The notes under the pieces: model-generated | Told to the model about the DNA's origin: nothing | What the model saw: only the letters and a program-made list of their open reading frames with translations | The model's database searches: none | Position numbers and translations under genes: made by a program | Part shown: positions 40,703-48,598 of the stretch, one piece after another | How the letters are laid out: each line of letters opens with the position of its first letter | How positions within the stretch are numbered: position 1 is the first letter of the stretch | DNA from: STD2-102 sp964414205 | GTDB lineage: Bacteria > Bacillota > Clostridia > Christensenellales > CAG-917 | Reading direction: 5' to 3' | Assembly (NCBI GenBank): GCA_964414205.1 | Contig: CAYPVP010000001.1 | Coordinates: 9,795-73,794 of the forward strand | Length of the DNA: 64,000 nt

Positions 40703-41143
40703 TTAACCGAAAATGTTTGTCCATCCATTGCCCAAAAGCAATGAAAGCAAACCAGACAAGACATAGTCAAACAAGAATATGACAATCAAAAAGAGAACGA
40801 CAACCAACAAAACAATCATTGTATTTGATGCTACTGTTTTGCCTTTAGGCCAACTGACTTTTTTCAATTCAGAAAATGTACCTTTGATTGAAGCCCACAT
40901 TCTTTGAAAAATGTTTTTCTTGCCAGAATCTTTTCCCTTAGATTTCTTTTTCTTTGGGTTCTTATTCTTTTCGGCTGTTGCCCTATAATCAGGTGTCCCT
41001 ATCTTTGCTTTTTTGCCCATTGTTTTTGCAGAAGTTTCATTCAATTCAAAATCTGCTTCATCAATTGCAATTTCTGCTTGGATGTCTTGAACCTTATTTT
41101 CAACAGCTTTGCCTTGGATTTTCTTTTCTGGCTTTTTTGCCAT
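40703..41143 (-). CDS. secE: Protein translocase subunit SecE
   Basis: 146 aa, long for a single-helix SecE (about 60-75 aa in many Bacillota). A Lys-rich, disordered N-terminal stretch of about 75 residues precedes the SecE core (IKGTFSELKKVSWPKGKTVASNTMIVLLVVV). ATG 41143 has AGGAGG upstream. Standard place between rpmG and nusG. Confidence 0.95.
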   Translation of the reverse strand: MAKKPEKKIQGKAVENKVQDIQAEIAIDEADFELNETSAKTMGKKAKIGTPDYRATAEKNKNPKKKKSKGKDSGKKNIFQRMWASIKGTFSELKKVSWPKGKTVASNTMIVLLVVVLFLIVIFLFDYVLSGLLSLLLGNGWTNIFG

Positions 41144-41160
41144 ACTCGCCCTCCTAAGCC

Positions 41161-41328
41161 TTACTTTGTTTCTCTGTGTAAGGTGTGTTTCTTGCAAAAT
41201 GGACAAAATTTGTTTTCTTCCATTCTGTCGGGATGCTTTTGCTTATTTTTACTTGTGTTATAATTACGTTGTTTGCATTCTGTGCAAGCCATAGTAATTT
41301 TAACTCTTGCCATACCTTTAGCAGCCAT
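41161..41328 (-). CDS. rpmG: Ribosomal protein L33, zinc-binding
   Basis: 55 aa with VKITMACTECKQRNY and FCPFCKKH, i.e. both Cys pairs of the zinc form. ATG 41328 has GGAGG five bases upstream; a longer frame begins in the tuf-rpmG spacer. Confidence 0.95.
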   Translation of the reverse strand: MAAKGMARVKITMACTECKQRNYNTSKNKQKHPDRMEENKFCPFCKKHTLHRETK

Positions 41329-41376
41329 AGTTGCCTCCTTGTGTGTCTTTCGTTTTATTGAGATTTTTTGAAACAA

Positions 41377-41409
41377 TTATCTTGCGTGACAATTTGCCAC
41401 GCAAGATAA
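41377..41409 (-). terminator. Hairpin after tuf
   Basis: A perfect 12-bp stem, TTATCTTGCGTG/CACGCAAGATAA (41377-41388 with 41398-41409), 24 bases past the tuf stop. The following minus-strand bases are TTGTTTC rather than a clean T-tract, so it may be a partial terminator or an mRNA-stabilising end between the very highly expressed tuf and rpmG. Confidence 0.65.
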
Positions 41410-41433
41410 CGCTCTGTTTGAAAGACGAATTTA

Positions 41434-42639
41434 TTATTCAATAATCTTAGCAACAACGCCAGAACCAACAGTTCTACCACCTTCACGGATAGCAAAACGA
41501 AGTCCTTCTTCAATAGCGATTGGGTTGATAAGTTTGATTTCCATATCAATGTGGTCACCAGGCATAACCATTTCAACGCCTTCTGGCAATTTGATTGAAC
41601 CTGTGATGTCTGTTGTACGGAAATAGAATTGTGGGCGATATCCATCAAAGAATGGTGTGTGACGTCCACCTTCATCTTTTGTCAAGACATAAACTTGAGC
41701 AGTGAAGTGTGTGTGTGGGTTGATTGAACCTGGTTTAGCAAGAACTTGTCCTCTTTGGATGTCTGTTCTTTGAACACCACGGAGCAATGCACCGATATTG
41801 TCTCCAGCATATGCTGAATCCAAAAGTTTTCTGAACATTTCAATTCCTGTGACAACAGTTTCTTTTCTTTCTGCTGCGAGTCCAACAACTTCAACTTTAT
41901 CGTTGATGTTCAATTGTCCTCTTTCAACTCTACCAGTTGCAACAGTTCCACGACCTGTGATTGTGAAAATGTCTTCAATTGGCATCAAGAAAGGTTTGTC
42001 TGTATCACGTTGTGGTGCTGGAATGTAACTGTCGATTGCTGCGAGCAATTCTTTGATGCATTCTGTTGCAGGACCGTTTGGATCGCCAGCTTGAATTGCT
42101 TCAATTGCTTTCAATGCTGATCCATGAATGATAGGTGTGTCATCGCCAGGGAATTCATATTCGCTCAAAAGTTCACGAACTTCCATTTCGACGAGTTCGA
42201 GAAGTTCTTCGTCATCGACTTGGTCACATTTGTTCAAGAAAACTACGATATATGGAACGCCAACTTGTCTTCCGAGCAAGATGTGTTCACGTGTTTGTGG
42301 CATAGGACCATCAGAAGCAGCAACAACCAAGATTGCTCCGTCCATTTGTGCAGCACCAGTGATCATGTTTTTGACATAGTCAGCGTGTCCTGGGCAGTCG
42401 ACGTGTGCATAGTGACGGTTTGCAGTTTCATATTCAACGTGTGATGTGTTAATTGTGATTCCACGTGCCTTTTCTTCTGGAGCCTTGTCGATTTCGTCAT
42501 ACTTCATTTCTTTTGCCATACCGTTTGCAGCGCAGTACATTGTGATTGCAGCTGTAAGGGTTGTCTTACCGTGGTCAACGTGGCCGATTGTACCGATGTT
42601 GACGTGTGGCTTGTTTCTTTCAAACTTAGCTTTTGCCAT
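41434..42639 (-). CDS. tuf: Elongation factor Tu
   Basis: 401 aa GTPase delivering aminoacyl-tRNA: G1 GHVDHGKTT, G3 DCPGHAD, G4 NKCD, and domains 2 and 3 complete to GRTVGSGVVAKIIE. GGAGG lies upstream. It is 83 bases after fusA, with a hairpin in the gap. Confidence 0.99.
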   Translation of the reverse strand: MAKAKFERNKPHVNIGTIGHVDHGKTTLTAAITMYCAANGMAKEMKYDEIDKAPEEKARGITINTSHVEYETANRHYAHVDCPGHADYVKNMITGAAQMDGAILVVAASDGPMPQTREHILLGRQVGVPYIVVFLNKCDQVDDEELLELVEMEVRELLSEYEFPGDDTPIIHGSALKAIEAIQAGDPNGPATECIKELLAAIDSYIPAPQRDTDKPFLMPIEDIFTITGRGTVATGRVERGQLNINDKVEVVGLAAERKETVVTGIEMFRKLLDSAYAGDNIGALLRGVQRTDIQRGQVLAKPGSINPHTHFTAQVYVLTKDEGGRHTPFFDGYRPQFYFRTTDITGSIKLPEGVEMVMPGDHIDMEIKLINPIAIEEGLRFAIREGGRTVGSGVVAKIIE

Positions 42640-42692
42640 TTTGAGTTCCTCCTAACAAAAATATTGTTTGTTTTATTTTGTTTTATTTTTGC

Positions 42693-42714
42693 TTGCCCAA
42701 CTTGCGTTGGGCAA
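42693..42714. other. Hairpin between fusA and tuf
   Basis: TTGCCCAAC (42693-42701) and GTTGGGCAA (42706-42714) form a 9-bp stem with a four-base loop directly after the fusA stop. On the minus strand an A-rich run follows, not a T-run, so it is not a terminator for the operon; an RNA-processing or decay-protection role is possible. Confidence 0.6.
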
Positions 42715-42722
42715 AATTTTGG

Positions 42723-44810
42723 TTATTTGTTTGCTTTTCCTTTTTTAAGGATTTCTTCTTCGATGCTCTTTGGAACTACTTCATAGTGGTCAAATTGCAT
42801 TGTAAAGTTTCCACGACCTTGTGTTGAAGAACGAAGTGCAGTTGCATATCCAAACATTGTAGAAAGTGGAACATCTGCATCAACAATGTTGACACCGTTG
42901 CGAATTTCCATTCCCTTTGTAGCACCACGACGTTGTGAAATTCCTGACAAAACATCTCCAAGATATTCTTCTGGAACACTGACTTCAACTTTAACAATTG
43001 GTTCAAGCAAAACTGCGCCTGCTTTTGATGCTGCTTCTTTGAAAGCCATTGAACCAGCAATTTTGAAAGCCATTTCAGATGAGTCAACTTCGTGAATAGA
43101 ACCATCGACCAAAGTAACTTTGCATCCGACTGCTTCATATCCTGCGAAGATTCCACCCTTCATTGCTTCTTGAATTCCTGCGTTTGCAGCAGCAGCATAT
43201 TCTTTTGGAACACAACCACCAACAGTAGCATCAACAAATTCATAGTCGCCTTTTTCAAGAGGTTCAAGTTCAATGACAACGTGTCCATATTGACCTTTAC
43301 CACCAGATTGACGAATGAATTTTCCTTCTGCTCTTGAAGGTTTTGTGATTGTTTCACGATAAGCAACTTGTGGTTGTCCAACGTTTGCTTCAACTTTGAA
43401 TTCACGGAGCAAACGGTCAACAATGATGTCAAGGTGAAGTTCACCCATTCCAGCAATGATTGTTTGTCCAGTTTCTTTGTCAGTGTATGCTTTGAAAGTT
43501 GGGTCTTCTTCAGCAAGTTTTTGAAGAGCAATTCCCATTTTTTCTTGGCTTGCTTTTGATTTTGGTTCAATTGCAACTTTGATAACAGGGTCAGGGAATA
43601 TCATGTTTTCAAGAATGATTTGGTTTGACTTGTCGCAAAGTGTATCACCTGTTGTGCTGTTTTTGAGCCCAACAATTGCAATGATATCACCAGCATATGC
43701 TTCATCAATTTCTTGTCTTTCTTGTGCGTGAATACGAACAATACGTCCAATTCTTTCTGACTTGTCTTTTGTGGAGTTGTAAACAGTTTCACCTGCTTTC
43801 ATTGTTCCAGAATAGATTCTTGCAAATGACAACTTTCCAACAAATGGGTCAGCGACAATTTTGAACACGAGGCATGCGAATGGTTCATCATCTTTTGGAT
43901 GTCTGTCTTCTTCTTTCTCTGTGTGTGGATTTTTGCCAACGATGTTTGGAACATCAAGTGGAGATGGCAAGAAATCAACAATTGCGTCAATAAGTCTTTG
44001 AACACCTTTGTTTTTGTATGAACTTCCGCAAAGCACAGGGCAAATCTTCATTTGAAGAGTTGCTTTTCTGATTGCTTTTTCGACTTGTTCTTGTGAAATA
44101 GAGTCGATGTCTTCCATCAAAATTGCATCCATGATGTCATCATCAACATCTGCGCATGCTTCCAAAAGATTCATACGTGCTGTTTGATATTCTTCCATCA
44201 TGCTTGCTGGAATATCTTTGACATCTTCGCTTCTTCCTTGGTCTGAATCAGCATAGTAGTATGCTTTTCCGTCAAGAAGGTCAATGATTCCACAGAAATC
44301 ATTTTCTTTGCCGATTGGCAAAACGATTGGAATTGCGTTTGCACGAAGTCTTGAACGCATCATGTCAACTGCAAGGTCAAAGTTTGCACCATTGATGTCC
44401 ATCTTGTTGACAAATGCAATACGAGGAACTCCGTATTTGTCAGCTTGTCTCCAAACTGTTTCTGATTGAGGTTCAACACCACCTTTTGCACAGAAAACAG
44501 CAACAGCACCATCCAAAACACGCAAACTTCTTTCAACTTCTACTGTGAAGTCGACGTGACCTGGTGTGTCAATGATGTTGATTTGATGATTTCTCCAAAC
44601 AGTGGTTGTAGCAGCAGAAGCAATAGTGATGCCTCTTTCTTGCTCTTGAACCATAAAGTCCATGGTTGCTCCACCTTCGTGTGTTTCACCAGTCTTACGA
44701 ATTTTTCCTGTATAGAACAAGATTCTTTCAGTAGTAGTGGTTTTTCCAGCATCGATGTGGGCCATGATACCAATGTTTCTGATATTTTCAAGATTGTATG
44801 TGCGTGGCAT
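42723..44810 (-). CDS. fusA: Elongation factor G
   Basis: 695 aa translocase, full length with five domains: G1 AHIDAGKTTTTE, G3 DTPGHVD, G4 NKMD, and domain IV (QVAYRETITKPSRAEGKFIRQSGGKGQYGHV). Follows rpsG by 18 bases. Confidence 0.99.
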   Translation of the reverse strand: MPRTYNLENIRNIGIMAHIDAGKTTTTERILFYTGKIRKTGETHEGGATMDFMVQEQERGITIASAATTTVWRNHQINIIDTPGHVDFTVEVERSLRVLDGAVAVFCAKGGVEPQSETVWRQADKYGVPRIAFVNKMDINGANFDLAVDMMRSRLRANAIPIVLPIGKENDFCGIIDLLDGKAYYYADSDQGRSEDVKDIPASMMEEYQTARMNLLEACADVDDDIMDAILMEDIDSISQEQVEKAIRKATLQMKICPVLCGSSYKNKGVQRLIDAIVDFLPSPLDVPNIVGKNPHTEKEEDRHPKDDEPFACLVFKIVADPFVGKLSFARIYSGTMKAGETVYNSTKDKSERIGRIVRIHAQERQEIDEAYAGDIIAIVGLKNSTTGDTLCDKSNQIILENMIFPDPVIKVAIEPKSKASQEKMGIALQKLAEEDPTFKAYTDKETGQTIIAGMGELHLDIIVDRLLREFKVEANVGQPQVAYRETITKPSRAEGKFIRQSGGKGQYGHVVIELEPLEKGDYEFVDATVGGCVPKEYAAAANAGIQEAMKGGIFAGYEAVGCKVTLVDGSIHEVDSSEMAFKIAGSMAFKEAASKAGAVLLEPIVKVEVSVPEEYLGDVLSGISQRRGATKGMEIRNGVNIVDADVPLSTMFGYATALRSSTQGRGNFTMQFDHYEVVPKSIEEEILKKGKANK

Positions 44811-44828
44811 AAATAACTCTCCTTTTGC

Positions 44829-45299
44829 TTACCATTTAAAGTGAGCAAATGCTTTGTTAGCTTCTGCCATACGGTGTGTTTCTTCTTTCTTCTTAACAGC
44901 TCCGCCTGCATTGCCGTAAGCATCCATAATTTCCGCTGCAAGTCTTTCGTTCATTGTTCTTTCACTTCTTTTTTGTGAAAAACTGACCATCCAGCGAATT
45001 CCGAGTGTTTGTCTACGTTCTGCACGAATTTCGAGTGGGACTTGATATGTTGAGCCACCAACTCTTCTTGCCTTAACTTCGAGAGCAGGCATAATGTTTT
45101 CCAATGCAGTTGTAAAGACTTCCATTGGATTTTGTCCCATTTTGTTTTCAATTATTTCAAATGCCTCGTAGACGATTCTTTGTGCAGTTCCCTTTTTTCC
45201 GTCAACCATGATTTGGTTGATAAGTTTGCTGACAACTTTGCTTCCATGCATTGGATCTGGCAAAACGTCTCTTTTTGGCACGCCACTTCTTCTTGGCAT
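44829..45299 (-). CDS. rpsG: Ribosomal protein S7
   Basis: 156 aa: RRSGVPKRDVLPDPMHGSKVV start and the WMVSFSQKRSERTMNERLAAEI helix. Primary binder of the 16S 3' major domain. AGGAGG lies upstream. Confidence 0.98.
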   Translation of the reverse strand: MPRRSGVPKRDVLPDPMHGSKVVSKLINQIMVDGKKGTAQRIVYEAFEIIENKMGQNPMEVFTTALENIMPALEVKARRVGGSTYQVPLEIRAERRQTLGIRWMVSFSQKRSERTMNERLAAEIMDAYGNAGGAVKKKEETHRMAEANKAFAHFKW

Positions 45300-45337
45300 A
45301 TTTGTCCTCCTAAAATTTTACGGTTAATTTCATTCGA

Positions 45338-45709
45338 TTACTTAGGGCGTTTAGCACCATATTTAGAGCGAGATTGCTTGCGTTTTGCAACACCAGCAGT
45401 GTCCAAGGCTCCACGTATGATATGATAACGAACACCTGGCAAATCCTTGACTCTTCCGCCACGAATAAGAACAACACTGTGTTCTTGCAAATTGTGACCG
45501 ATTCCTGGAATATAGACAGTTCCTTCTTCACCATTGACAAGACGAACTCTTGCGATTTTACGCATAGCTGAGTTTGGCTTCTTTGGAGTTGAAGTTGTGA
45601 CTGACAAGCATATTCCACGTTTTTGTGGACATTGATCCATGATAGGTGTCATAGATTTTTTAACTTGTTTTTCTCTGCCCTTTCTGATGATTTGATTGAT
45701 GGTTGGCAT
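45338..45709 (-). CDS. rpsL: Ribosomal protein S12
   Basis: 123 aa: PTINQIIRKGREKQVKK start; the decoding loops TPKKPNSA and GGRVKDLPGVRYH carry the usual Lys residues, so no streptomycin-resistance change is visible. ATG 45709 has AGGAGG upstream; the frame's earlier ATG is in the leader hairpin. Confidence 0.98.
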   Translation of the reverse strand: MPTINQIIRKGREKQVKKSMTPIMDQCPQKRGICLSVTTSTPKKPNSAMRKIARVRLVNGEEGTVYIPGIGHNLQEHSVVLIRGGRVKDLPGVRYHIIRGALDTAGVAKRKQSRSKYGAKRPK

Positions 45710-45731
45710 ACCTATCCTCCTATGATTTTCC

Positions 45732-45768
45732 GAATGTCGTTCCGCAACCCCTTGGGGAATTTCCATTC
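45732..45768 (-). other. Nested hairpin upstream of rpsL
   Basis: Outer arms GAATG/CATTC (45732-45736 with 45764-45768) enclose TTCC/GGAA and CCCC/GGGG pairings. It fills the 68-base spacer between the L7Ae-like gene and rpsL and is GC-rich compared with its surroundings. It could be a feedback site of the str operon. Confidence 0.5.
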
Positions 45769-45777
45769 ATTTGTGCT

Positions 45778-46038
45778 TTAAGACTTCAAAATTCCAACAA
45801 CAGCAGTTTTGACAGCAACTTCTGAAACTTTTCCAAGCCACACCATCGATTTGACTGTGTGAATTTCAAGGTTTTTTGATTGCGCCATAGCAACTATTTT
45901 TTCTTTCAAAGCCTCATCGGCGTCCTCCGACATCACCACACACCGTAGTTCATCGGAAGCTATACCCTTCAAAACTTGTCGTGTACCGACAACTTTTGGT
46001 CTAGATATTAGCAATTTTTCAATTTCTTCTTCACTCAT
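45778..46038 (-). CDS. L7Ae-like kink-turn-binding protein (YbxF family)
   Basis: 86 aa, L7Ae/L30e fold: VGTRQVLKGIASDELRCVVMSEDADEAL and a C-terminal ILKS. Bacillota YbxF/YlxQ-type proteins bind RNA kink-turns. It is normally found between rpoC and rpsL; here it keeps rpsL but is no longer next to rpoC. First gene after the promoter at 46103-46131; the ribosome binding site is weak (GGCGAA). Confidence 0.88.
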   Translation of the reverse strand: MSEEEIEKLLISRPKVVGTRQVLKGIASDELRCVVMSEDADEALKEKIVAMAQSKNLEIHTVKSMVWLGKVSEVAVKTAVVGILKS

Positions 46039-46102
46039 ATTTTTTCGCCTTTTTTCTGTTTTTGCAATATGAAAAAACGCTTACAAAACTACAAGCCCTA
46101 TC

Positions 46103-46131
46103 ATATTAGCAATTTAGCACAACCTTGTCAA
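46103..46131 (-). promoter_or_regulatory. Promoter of the str operon
   Basis: TTGACA (46131-46126), 17-base spacer, TAATAT (46108-46103) on the minus strand, about 65 bases before the L7Ae-like start. Confidence 0.88.
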
Positions 46132-46376
46132 ACATTTTACAAATTATTTTTTTAATTTTCAATTTTTGTTTAGATTTTTTTTATTGGCACAAAAAATTGA
46201 TAAATTTGTTTACTTTCATTCCTTAAACGACACATTCTACATCTTTTCATCATAAATTCATTTTGCAAAATTCGATAATTTGTTTCGTTCATTTTTTTTG
46301 AAAGTGGATTTACAACTTGCAAAACAAGGTCTTTTCTTTTTATAGATTTGATTTATCAATTTATAATTTTCAAAAC
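46132..46376. other. Gene-free AT-rich spacer
   Basis: Apart from the str promoter at its left edge I see nothing specific in this very AT-rich stretch after tsaD: short weak pairings (such as TTGATTTATCAA near 46350) but no convincing terminator and no coding frame with a ribosome binding site. Confidence 0.5.
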
Positions 46377-47438
46377 TTATTTTTGTTCAAGCCCAACAGT
46401 GGCTTTTGCGTCCAAATCTAATGCCGAAAATTCTTTGCCACTTCTTACAATGAAGTAGCCAGCCGATGCAATCATTGCAGCATTGTCTGTGCAAAGTTTG
46501 ATTGGGGGATAGTAAACTTGAACATTTTTTTCTTCAACCAATTTGTCAATTTTGCTTCTAAGGTTTGCATTTGCCGAAACGCCACCTGCAATGGCAACTT
46601 TTGTCATTTGAGTTTTTTCAATTGCAATTTTCACCATGTCAAGCATTTGGTCTGTTGCTGTTTCTTGAAATGAACAAGCAATGTCGGCTTTTTCAAATTT
46701 TTCATTTTTTTGTTCGGCATTGTGTACATAGTTTATAACAGCAGTTTTCAAGCCACTGTAAGAAAAATATAACTCGTCATTTTTTTTGAAAACAGGTTTT
46801 GGAAATTTTATGTTCGCAGTGCCTGATTTTGCAAGTTTTTCAATTTCTGGGCCACCTGGATATGGAAGTCCCAAAACTCTTGCAACTTTGTCAAAGGCTT
46901 CACCTGCTGCATCATCTCTTGTCGAGCCAAGCAATTCAATTTTTTCATAGTCTTCAACTTTCAAAACAGCAGTGTGTCCACCACTTGCAAGCAAACATAG
47001 GTAAGGAGGTTTCAAGTCACTTCCCAAATAGTTTCCTGCCAAATGTCCCTTTATGTGACTGACAGCAACAAGAGGTTTTTGCCAAGCATAGGCAAGCCCT
47101 TTTGCAAAACTTACACCAACAAGCAACGCACCGAGCAAACCTGCACCATAGGTGACAGCAACAACATCAATTTCATCTTTTGTCATGTTTGCTTGGTCAA
47201 GTGCTTCCTTGACAACATTGTCAATCGCAGTGATGTGATTTCTTGAAGCAATTTCAGGGACAACACCACCAAAAAGTCTGTGAATTTCAATTTGAGTCGA
47301 AACGATGTTTGAAAGAATTTCTCTGCCACCTCTCACAATGGAGCAAGCAGTTTCATCACAAGAACTTTCGATTGCCAAAACAACCAAATCTTCTTTATCT
47401 TTCAAATTTTCAATGTTATTTATTATATCTTCGTACAT
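46377..47438 (-). CDS. tsaD: tRNA N6-threonylcarbamoyladenosine synthase TsaD
   Basis: 353 aa ASKHA-fold enzyme that transfers threonylcarbamoyl to A37 of ANN-decoding tRNAs with TsaB and TsaE. Motifs: VLAIESSCDETACSIV, metal His pair HIKGHLAG, SGGHTAV, GEAFDKVARVLGLPYPGGP and AGGVSANANLR. 26 bases after prfB. The 14-residue N-terminal stretch before VVLAIE is a small extension. Confidence 0.97.
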   Translation of the reverse strand: MYEDIINNIENLKDKEDLVVLAIESSCDETACSIVRGGREILSNIVSTQIEIHRLFGGVVPEIASRNHITAIDNVVKEALDQANMTKDEIDVVAVTYGAGLLGALLVGVSFAKGLAYAWQKPLVAVSHIKGHLAGNYLGSDLKPPYLCLLASGGHTAVLKVEDYEKIELLGSTRDDAAGEAFDKVARVLGLPYPGGPEIEKLAKSGTANIKFPKPVFKKNDELYFSYSGLKTAVINYVHNAEQKNEKFEKADIACSFQETATDQMLDMVKIAIEKTQMTKVAIAGGVSANANLRSKIDKLVEEKNVQVYYPPIKLCTDNAAMIASAGYFIVRSGKEFSALDLDAKATVGLEQK

Positions 47439-47464
47439 AATCAGCCTTTGTTTTCATCATTTCG

Positions 47465-48583
47465 TCATTTTTTTGTTTCTTTGGAATGAGATTTTTTCAA
47501 ATATTCATTGATGAATGGTTCAAGTTCGCCATCCATAACTGCTTGAATGTTGCCTGTTTCATAGTTTGTTCGATGGTCTTTGACCATTGTATAAGGACAA
47601 AAAACATAACTTCTAATTTGACTTCCCCATTCAATTCTTTTGATTTCGCCTTGAATTTCTTGGTTTTCGGACAATCTTTCTTGTTCTCGTTTTTCAGCAA
47701 GTTTGCTTCTCAACATGCACATTGCAACTTCTCTGTTTTGAATTTGGCTTCGTTCATTTTGACAAGCAACAATGATTCCAGTTGGAACGTGTGTGATGCG
47801 AATTGCACTTTCAGTTTTGTTGACGTGTTGTCCACCAGCACCAGAAGAACGATAGGTGTCAACCTTCAAATCTTCTGAACGAATTTCAATTTCGCCATCA
47901 TCAATGATTTCAGGCATGACTTCAAGTGAAGCAAACGATGTGTGTCTTCTTGCATTTGAGTCAAATGGAGAAATTCTGACAAGTCGATGAACGCCTTTTT
48001 CTGCCTTCAAATAGCCATAGGCATTGTCGCCTTCTGCTTTGAAAGTGACCGATTTCAAACCTGCCTCATCGCCATCAAGGCTGTCAAGAACAGTCATTTT
48101 GTAATCTGCCTTTTCTAGATATCTTGAATACATTCTGAACAACATTTCTGTCCAATCTTGTGCCTCTGTTCCACCAGCACCTGCGTGCAAAGTCAAAATT
48201 GCATTGAGATTGTCATATTTGTCAGAAAGCAAAGTGCTGAGTCTGAGTTCTTCAACTTTTTCACCAAGTTCATCAACATATGCAACAAATTTTTCTTCTT
48301 CGCTCTCATCTTCTTCCAATTCCAAAATTTCCAAAGTGTCAAGCGCATCAAGAACTACTTTTTCCATTTTGTCAAATTTTGCCAACTTTGACTCCAACGT
48401 TTTGAATTCTTTTGAAATTTTTTGTGCATTTTGAGTGTCATTCCAAAAACCGTCAGTGTTTTGAATTTCATCAAGTTCAGTCATTCGTGCTTTGATTTTT
48501 TCAGGATTTACAGCATCCCTTGACAACACAACATCGTCACGCAAGTCTTCAAGTATATTTTTGTATTCAATGAAATCTATCAT
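47465..48583 (-). CDS. prfB: Peptide chain release factor 2
   Basis: 372 aa, terminates at UGA and UAA. The SPF anticodon-like tripeptide (RISPFDSNARR) and the GGQ loop (SGAGGQHVNKTES) are present. The gene is one uninterrupted frame from MIDFIEYKN: the in-frame UGA and the programmed +1 frameshift near codon 25 of most bacterial prfB genes are absent. GGGAG precedes the ATG. It lies 15 bases after secA. Confidence 0.97.
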   Translation of the reverse strand: MIDFIEYKNILEDLRDDVVLSRDAVNPEKIKARMTELDEIQNTDGFWNDTQNAQKISKEFKTLESKLAKFDKMEKVVLDALDTLEILELEEDESEEEKFVAYVDELGEKVEELRLSTLLSDKYDNLNAILTLHAGAGGTEAQDWTEMLFRMYSRYLEKADYKMTVLDSLDGDEAGLKSVTFKAEGDNAYGYLKAEKGVHRLVRISPFDSNARRHTSFASLEVMPEIIDDGEIEIRSEDLKVDTYRSSGAGGQHVNKTESAIRITHVPTGIIVACQNERSQIQNREVAMCMLRSKLAEKREQERLSENQEIQGEIKRIEWGSQIRSYVFCPYTMVKDHRTNYETGNIQAVMDGELEPFINEYLKKSHSKETKK

Positions 48584-48598
48584 CTAAACTCCCTAATA

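Noticed and set aside
42693..42714. Terminator between fusA and tuf
   Set aside because: The stem is good but an A-run, not a T-run, follows on the transcribed strand, and tuf has no separate promoter that I can see.
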